Positions 55,809 to 64,000 of a DNA stretch of 64,000 bases are shown here, piece after piece (the stretch's first letter is position 1; every line of letters starts with the position of its first letter). Position numbers and translations under genes: made by a program. The stretch spans positions 372,001 through 436,000 of the forward strand of contig NZ_CCYM01000002.1 of assembly GCF_000826085.1 (NCBI RefSeq), read 5' to 3'. The notes below the pieces were generated by a model. That model did no database searches and was not told the origin of the DNA. It saw nothing but the letters and a program-made list of their open reading frames with translations. Origin of the DNA: Nigerium massiliense (lineage in GTDB: Bacteria > Actinomycetota > Actinomycetes > Propionibacteriales > Propionibacteriaceae).

Positions 55809-58730
55809 CTACTTCTTCGGCTTGTCCTTGGCGTCCTCCTCGTCGGCCTTCCCAGCCTTGTCGGCCTTGTCAGCACCCTCGGCCTTGTCAGCCTCGTCGG
55901 CCTTCTCAGCCTTGTCGGTCTTCTCGGCCTTGTCAGCGCCCTCGGCCTCGTCAGCCTCGTCGCCCTTCTCCCGCTCGCCCTCAGTGCCAGCGACCTGAGC
56001 CGCCGTGACACCGGGGACGTCCTTCGGCGCGTAGACCACCTTGTCGCCGGGGTACGGCGTCGAGAAGTTGTGCGCCTGGTACCAGGTGAACCGGTTCATG
56101 AGGGGCGGAACGACCTCGTCCTCTTCTTGCTCGGTGACGAACGGCTGGGTCACCCGCCACTGCTCCCACTGCTTGGCCAGGCTCTTCGCCTTGGCCGGCA
56201 GCGGGGGCAGCGCCGCGGACGTGGGCGCCTTGGCGTTCGGAACCAGCGTGCCGGGAACGTCCGGGCCGCAGGCCGGGGCGTCCTTGACGTTCTCGGTCAG
56301 CGGCACCTGGTTGGGCAGCGTGGCGAACCGGCTGTAGTTCGGCTTGTTCGTGAAGGCGTCGTACATCGGCGTCGCCGCGGCGAGCTTCTGGTTCAGCGGC
56401 TGCGCGCCCAGGATCTGCTGGATCGTGCGGATCATGTTGATCTGGCTGTAGTAGGTGCTGTTGACGACGCCGTGCTTGGCCCACGGCGAGATCACCTGGA
56501 CGGGCGCGCGGTGACCGTCGACGTGGTCGACGCCGTCCTGAGAGTCGTCCTCGACCACGAAGATCACCGAGTCGCGCCAGTACTTCGAGTGCGAGATCTC
56601 GTCGACCATCTGGCCGGTGGCCAGGTCGCTGTCCGCCACCTGCGCGCGGGCGTCGACCGGTCCGCCGGTGTGGTCGGAGGAGAGCCAGAACATGTTCAGC
56701 GCGGACGGGCCGCGCTTCTCGAACTCCTGCTTCCACAGCTGGACGCGGTAGATGTCGGGGATGTCCGTGTCGAACTGCGGGAACGTGTGCAGCGAGATGT
56801 CCTCGAGCGACGCGATCGGCGAGTGGGCGTCCAGCTTCAGCTGGGGGGCGGTCAGCTGCGCCGGGTCGCCGCCGTTGATGACGTCCTTGGCCGCGCAGTA
56901 GTACTTCTGCCACGTGGCTCCGGCCGGCTTTTTGGTCTTGGCGATGAACTCGCCGTAGTTGCGGACGTTCTTACCGGCCTGCTCGGCCGACGTCCACAGG
57001 AAGCCGGAGCGCTGGTGGCCCAGCACGTCGTCCTCGGTGTCGTAGCTGCGCTGGTAGGCGCCGTTGTTGTGCTCGGTGTACTCCGGATCGTCGCCCTGCA
57101 TGAGCCAGTTGTGGCCCTCGGCGGAGTTGGTGCCGATGTCGTAGACGTTGTCGAACAGGCCGAACTGGTTGGCCAGCGCGTGCTGGTTCGGGGTGACGAC
57201 CTGCCCGAACTGCGCCAGCGACGGGTCACCGTTGCCCTGCGGCATGTCGCCGTACATCTGGTCGTAGGTGCGGTTCTCCTTGACGATCAGGAAGACGTGC
57301 TTGATCGTCGACGGGTCGCCGATGCGCTGCGGCACCGGGACGGCCTTCTGCTTCTTGCCCCGGGCCTGCTTGACGTCGTTCTTCTGCCAGTCGTTCTGCT
57401 CGAAGACGACCTTCGTCTGCTGGCGGGTCACCTTGTCGTTCGGCATAGCGAAGCTGGTCAGCGAACCCGTGGTGCTGTGGGTGCCGTGCCCGGTGGCGGG
57501 GTTGGTGCCGTAGCCCTTGTTGATCGTCACCTCGGGGCCGCGCGCGTCGATGCCCCGGGTGTTGGTGACGACGACCTTGCCGTTGGCCACGGCGATGTCG
57601 GACGGGTAGTAGTCGGTGGGCAACAGTCCGATGTAGCTCACCGGCTCCATCGGATCGTTGGCGTAGCGGTAGACGGCCACGGCGTTGACGCGGCCCAGCG
57701 TGACGAGCAGGCGTCCGTCGCGGGTCATCGCGAGAGCCGTCGGCGCGTAGCCGACGCTCGAGTTCGAGTAGGGCTGGGTGTTGATCGTCTGGACGACCTT
57801 GTTCTTGGTGGTGTCGACGACCGAGACCGTGTCGCTGTTCGTGTTGGCGACGAAGAGGACGTCCTCGTGCACCAGCATCGCGGTCGGGTGCAGGCCGACG
57901 TCGATCGACTTCACGGCGTCGCCGGAGGCCGACGGGTCGATGACGCTGAGGGTGCCGGTGGTCGACGTGCCGAGGAACGTGTTGGCGGGCACGTCGGTGC
58001 CGTAGGAGTTGATGGTGGCCTCGCCCGGACGCGCGGGGCGTCCGCCCTCGTTGCTGACGTAAAGCTTGTCGCCGACGAAGACGACCTCGCGCGGGGCGAT
58101 CCCCACGTTCCACGTCCGCTTGACCGCGCCGGTGTTCGGGTCGAGTGCGGCGACCTTGTTCTGCCCGTTGACCGCGACGTAGAGCGTGCCGCCGTCCGGG
58201 GAGTAGGTGACCTTGCCGGGAAGGGCCAGCTTCTTGCCGTCAGCCGCCAGCGGGAAGCTGACCGGGGTTCCCAGCGTGCCGTCGGCGTTCACCGGGAAGC
58301 GGGTGAGGGCGGCGTTCTGCGACAGCCAGAGGAACTTGCCGTCGGGCGAGTAGGTCGGGCTCTCCTGGCCGACCGATCCATCGGTGAGGCGCAGGTTCGC
58401 GCCGGCGTCGCGGCCGGCGCGCCAGATGAGCTTGTTGGCCTTGAGGTCGAAGATCTGCAGCGAGATGTTGCGGTCGGCGGCGCTGGCGGCGAGGAAGCGG
58501 CCGTTGGGGCTGACCGTCGAGCCCATGAACTTGCCGTACTCGGTCACGAGGCGGTTGCCGAGGGGCTTGAGGACCTGGTTGTCGGAGGCCTGAAGGCCGG
58601 CCGGGGTCTCCTGGCCGACCTTGTTCTGGCCGAACCCGGTGGAGACGCCATAGGCGGCGACTCCCGCGGTGACGGTGAGCGCAAGTGCGCCGGCAGCGAT
58701 GGCACGCCGCGGGCGGAGATTGAACGTCAT
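55809..58730 (-). CDS. Secreted bifunctional YncE-like β-propeller / phosphoesterase (alkaline phosphatase superfamily) protein
   Basis: The 973-residue exported protein starts MTFNLRPRRAIAAGALALTVTAGVAAYG (signal or anchor). Residues about 55–440 form a YncE/WD40-like β-propeller (GSTVSPNGRFLAASAADRN, VTYSPDGGTLYVAVNGQNKVAALDPNTG). Residues about 490–860 are a phosphoesterase of the phospholipase C/acid phosphatase group, with HVFLIVKENRTYDQMYGDM, MFWLSSDHTGG and VIFVVEDDSQDGVDHVDGHRAP. The last 55 residues are a charged tail built on ADKAE/KADEADK repeats. GGAAGGG precedes ATG 58730. PhoP-box-like repeats lie about 185 bp upstream. Confidence 0.9.
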   Translation of the reverse strand: MTFNLRPRRAIAAGALALTVTAGVAAYGVSTGFGQNKVGQETPAGLQASDNQVLKPLGNRLVTEYGKFMGSTVSPNGRFLAASAADRNISLQIFDLKANKLIWRAGRDAGANLRLTDGSVGQESPTYSPDGKFLWLSQNAALTRFPVNADGTLGTPVSFPLAADGKKLALPGKVTYSPDGGTLYVAVNGQNKVAALDPNTGAVKRTWNVGIAPREVVFVGDKLYVSNEGGRPARPGEATINSYGTDVPANTFLGTSTTGTLSVIDPSASGDAVKSIDVGLHPTAMLVHEDVLFVANTNSDTVSVVDTTKNKVVQTINTQPYSNSSVGYAPTALAMTRDGRLLVTLGRVNAVAVYRYANDPMEPVSYIGLLPTDYYPSDIAVANGKVVVTNTRGIDARGPEVTINKGYGTNPATGHGTHSTTGSLTSFAMPNDKVTRQQTKVVFEQNDWQKNDVKQARGKKQKAVPVPQRIGDPSTIKHVFLIVKENRTYDQMYGDMPQGNGDPSLAQFGQVVTPNQHALANQFGLFDNVYDIGTNSAEGHNWLMQGDDPEYTEHNNGAYQRSYDTEDDVLGHQRSGFLWTSAEQAGKNVRNYGEFIAKTKKPAGATWQKYYCAAKDVINGGDPAQLTAPQLKLDAHSPIASLEDISLHTFPQFDTDIPDIYRVQLWKQEFEKRGPSALNMFWLSSDHTGGPVDARAQVADSDLATGQMVDEISHSKYWRDSVIFVVEDDSQDGVDHVDGHRAPVQVISPWAKHGVVNSTYYSQINMIRTIQQILGAQPLNQKLAAATPMYDAFTNKPNYSRFATLPNQVPLTENVKDAPACGPDVPGTLVPNAKAPTSAALPPLPAKAKSLAKQWEQWRVTQPFVTEQEEDEVVPPLMNRFTWYQAHNFSTPYPGDKVVYAPKDVPGVTAAQVAGTEGEREKGDEADEAEGADKAEKTDKAEKADEADKAEGADKADKAGKADEEDAKDKPKK

Positions 58731-59098
58731 GGGGTGATTCCCTTCCTGTGACAGGCGCGCACCCGGGGTACGGAAGGGGCTCCTGGCCGGTCGGCACCGT
58801 GTCGAACCGGCCAGACGTCCGAGGCGGGAGGGCGGCGCCTGGAGACGAGATGGCGGTGGGATAGAAGGAGCGACTTGTGATCGCGGCGCTGACGCTACGC
58901 CTGTCCGGAACCGAGAGAACCGAACGATAAACGAAACCTGAGCGAACTCTGAGCACTCTTCCGGAGGCCAGGAATGCGGGCTTTCCGTCCGACGGCCGGC
59001 GGAGATTCTCACAGGCGGCCCATGCATCTACTACGGGGGTTAGTATGACGGCGAACGGGGCGTCTCCACGGGCGCCTGAATCACCATGGAGGGTGACG
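58731..59098. other. Divergent promoter region
   Basis: This 368-bp region separates the divergently transcribed phosphoesterase and flavoprotein genes. The centre (58900–58960) is AT-richer than its surroundings and holds an 11-bp repeat triplet (58915–58947). I see no gene here; short in-frame extensions of either neighbour lack ribosome sites. Confidence 0.7.
58915..58947 (-). promoter_or_regulatory. PHO-box-like triplet of 11-bp direct repeats
   Basis: On the minus strand GTTCGCTCAGG (58947–58937), TTTCGTTTATC (58936–58926) and GTTCGGTTCTC (58925–58915) are contiguous and share TTCG in register. The first differs from the Streptomyces PhoP-box pattern only by G for A in TCA. The site faces the secreted phosphoesterase at 58730, though about 185 bp from its start, which is far for a core promoter site. 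Confidence 0.42.
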
Positions 59099-60730
59099 AT
59101 GACGACTGACCGCCATGACTTGACGGCGCTCCCGATCCTGGGGCAGGAGGGTGGCCGCGTCGGTCCGACCCGCACTCGGATGCCGATCTATCTGGACATG
59201 CTGCCGCCCTGCAACAACGCCTGTCCCGCCGGGGAGAACATTCAGGAGTGGCTGCGCCTGGTCATCGCCCATCAGGACGAGGCCGCCTGGCGCGAGCTGG
59301 TGCGCAACAACCCGTTCCCCGCGATCCACGGACGCGTGTGCTACCACCCGTGCGAGACGTCGTGCAACCGCAAGGAGCTCGACGGCTCCGTCTCGATCCA
59401 CTCGGTCGAGCGTTACCTCGGCGACCTCGCCATCGAGAAGGGCTGGCAGTTCACCAAGCCCGCCCGCCGGACGGGCCGCAAGGTGCTCGTCATCGGGGCC
59501 GGGCCGTCCGGCCTCTCCGCCGCCTACCAGCTGGCGATGATGGGCCACGAGGTCGAGATCCGCGACGCCTCGCCGCAGCCCGGCGGCATGATGCGCTACG
59601 GCATCCCGGAGTACCGGCTGCCGCGGCCGGTGCTGGACGCCGAGATCGGCCGCCTGGTCGAGTTGGGCGTCACGATCACCTGCGACGCGAAGGTCGACGA
59701 CCTACTGGCCGAGCAGGCTGCCGGCGGCTTCGACGCGGCGTTCGTCGCGATCGGAGCCCACCTGAGCAAGCGCGTCGACATCCCGACGGTGGACGCGTCC
59801 CGCATGGTCGACGCCGTCACCCTCCTGCGCGACGTCGCCAGCGGCGGGCGTCCCGACATCGGCAAGCGTGTCGCGGTCTACGGCGGCGGCAACACGGCCA
59901 TGGACGCCGCGCGCGTCGCCCGCCGCCTCGGCGCCGACGACTCGGTCATCATCTACCGGCGCACCGAGGCGCAGATGCCCGCCAACGTCGAGGAGCGCGA
60001 AGGCGCCACCCGCGAGGGCGTTCGCATGAACTGGCTGCGCACGATCACCGCGATGGACGCCGACGACCTGACGGTCGAGATCATGGAGCTCGACGAGGAC
60101 GGGCGTCCGCGCGGCACCGGCCAATTCGAGAAGTTGCAGGCCGACACCGTGATCCTCGCGGTCGGCCAGGAGACCGACAGCCACTTCCTGCGCAAGATCC
60201 CGGGCATGCGCTTCGACCACGACGTCGTCTCGGTCGATCCCCGCACGCTGATGACGGACGTCCCCGGCATCTTCGCCGGCGGCGACGCCGTCCCCAGCGA
60301 GCGCACGGTCACCGTCGGGGTCGGGCACGGCAAGCGCGCCGCCCGCACCATCGACGCCTGGCTGAACAGCCGCGAGGTGCCCGACCGCCCCAAGCACGCG
60401 CTGGCGACGTTCGACAAGCTCAACGTCTGGTACTTCGGCGACAACCGCCGCACCGATCAGCCGGAGCTCGAGCCCGAGCACCGCGTCGTCGACTTCGACG
60501 AGATCGTGGGTGGCCTCGACGCCGAGCAGGCGCATGTGGAGGCTGGCCGCTGCCTGTCCTGCGGCAACTGCATCGAGTGCGACGGTTGCTTGGGCGCCTG
60601 CCCTGAGGACGCGGTGATCAAGCTCGGCAAGGGCTTCCGCTACCGCTACGACTACGAGAAATGCACCGGCTGTGCGGCCTGCTACGAGCAGTGCCCCGTG
60701 CACGCCATCGAGATGATCCCGGAGCGCTGA
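59099..60730 (+). CDS. GltD-like FAD/NAD(P) oxidoreductase with C-terminal ferredoxin domain
   Basis: The 543-residue protein has, in order, an N-terminal cysteine-rich domain as in glutamate synthase small subunits (CNNACPAGENIQEWL, VCYHPCETSCNRKELDG) and FAD binding (VLVIGAGPSGLSAAYQLA). NAD(P) binding (VYGGGNTAMDAARVA), the FAD motif FAGGDAV and a ferredoxin-like domain from Cys485 (CLSCGNCIECDGCLGACP, CTGCAACYEQCPVHAIEM) follow. No glutamate synthase large subunit is present. Its stop is 2 bp before nifJ, so it probably passes electrons between NAD(P)H and the ferredoxin used by the pyruvate oxidoreductase. GGAGGG 5–10 bp before ATG 59099 fixes the start. Confidence 0.88.
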   Translation: MTTDRHDLTALPILGQEGGRVGPTRTRMPIYLDMLPPCNNACPAGENIQEWLRLVIAHQDEAAWRELVRNNPFPAIHGRVCYHPCETSCNRKELDGSVSIHSVERYLGDLAIEKGWQFTKPARRTGRKVLVIGAGPSGLSAAYQLAMMGHEVEIRDASPQPGGMMRYGIPEYRLPRPVLDAEIGRLVELGVTITCDAKVDDLLAEQAAGGFDAAFVAIGAHLSKRVDIPTVDASRMVDAVTLLRDVASGGRPDIGKRVAVYGGGNTAMDAARVARRLGADDSVIIYRRTEAQMPANVEEREGATREGVRMNWLRTITAMDADDLTVEIMELDEDGRPRGTGQFEKLQADTVILAVGQETDSHFLRKIPGMRFDHDVVSVDPRTLMTDVPGIFAGGDAVPSERTVTVGVGHGKRAARTIDAWLNSREVPDRPKHALATFDKLNVWYFGDNRRTDQPELEPEHRVVDFDEIVGGLDAEQAHVEAGRCLSCGNCIECDGCLGACPEDAVIKLGKGFRYRYDYEKCTGCAACYEQCPVHAIEMIPER

Positions 60731-60732
60731 CC

Positions 60733-64000
<3,268 letters not shown>

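Noticed and set aside
55809..55980. Regularly repeated GTCGGCCTT units as a possible CRISPR or DNA iteron array
   Set aside because: The repeats are in frame with the protein, vary in length and have no unique spacers; they encode the ADKAE tail.
55767..58751. 994-residue plus-strand frame opposite the β-propeller phosphatase
   Set aside because: Val/Gly/Arg-rich shadow; the opposite frame has a signal peptide and recognisable domains.

Overview
The window is very GC-rich, densely coded DNA from an actinomycete. The evidence is the Lsr2 nucleoid protein, ClpC, DUF3180 after folK, the dacB–metalloprotease–tilS–hpt–ftsH–folEPBK cluster, GTG/TTG starts and probable leaderless genes. A pyruvate:ferredoxin oxidoreductase, an L-lactate dehydrogenase and many organic-acid transporters suggest a facultatively or aerotolerantly fermentative Propionibacteriaceae-like organism. 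That family assignment is inference; no rRNA or tRNA was seen to confirm it. Most of the window is chromosomal core. I see no prophage, CRISPR array, defence island or intact insertion sequence.

Layout. 0–9.6 kb: truncated asd, a sugar symporter broken by one missing base, a CPBP protease, a VOC protein, radA, mutY, clpC and lsr2. 9.7–13.3 kb: an orphan NuoD-like gene with a probable leaderless promoter, then a GntR/YtrA–DUF1648–CPBP operon with a palindrome over its promoter. 13.3–23.1 kb: one long minus-strand cluster from dacB through tilS, hpt, ftsH and the folate genes to DUF3180 and a coiled-coil membrane protein. 23.2–32.7 kb: ppa, a cyclic-nucleotide phosphodiesterase, a DNA glycosylase and small or hypothetical genes. 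32.8–38 kb: secreted phosphoesterases. 38–48 kb: transporters (GltS, BASS, CitMHS, PutP), FMN reductase, Ldh, a lipoprotein and an epimerase. 48–55.7 kb: Nudix, SDR, FHA, ATP-grasp, a Cys-containing regulator, USP, an M20 amidohydrolase and an MFS remnant. 55.8–64 kb: a secreted phosphatase, then the operon of a GltD-like flavoprotein and nifJ (cut by the window end).

Two signals are not explained by ordinary gene content. First, three secreted phosphorus-scavenging enzymes (32.8, 35.7 and 58.7 kb) each have contiguous 11-bp direct repeats upstream that resemble actinobacterial PhoP boxes, suggesting a local phosphate-starvation regulon. Second, the three largest gene-free gaps (24.6–25.2, 29.4–30.0 and 53.5–53.9 kb) all lie between convergent genes. 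They appear to hold divergent copies of one element of about 155–162 bp, ending in an inverted repeat of the form GTCC(C)…(G)GGAC and carrying ACTTTCGTC-type motifs. The element could be an IS/MITE relic or an intergenic repeat or RNA family; this is inference from short shared blocks.

Gene decay is visible in the frameshifted symporter (about 1865) and in an internally deleted, twice-frameshifted MFS gene (55.2–55.7 kb).
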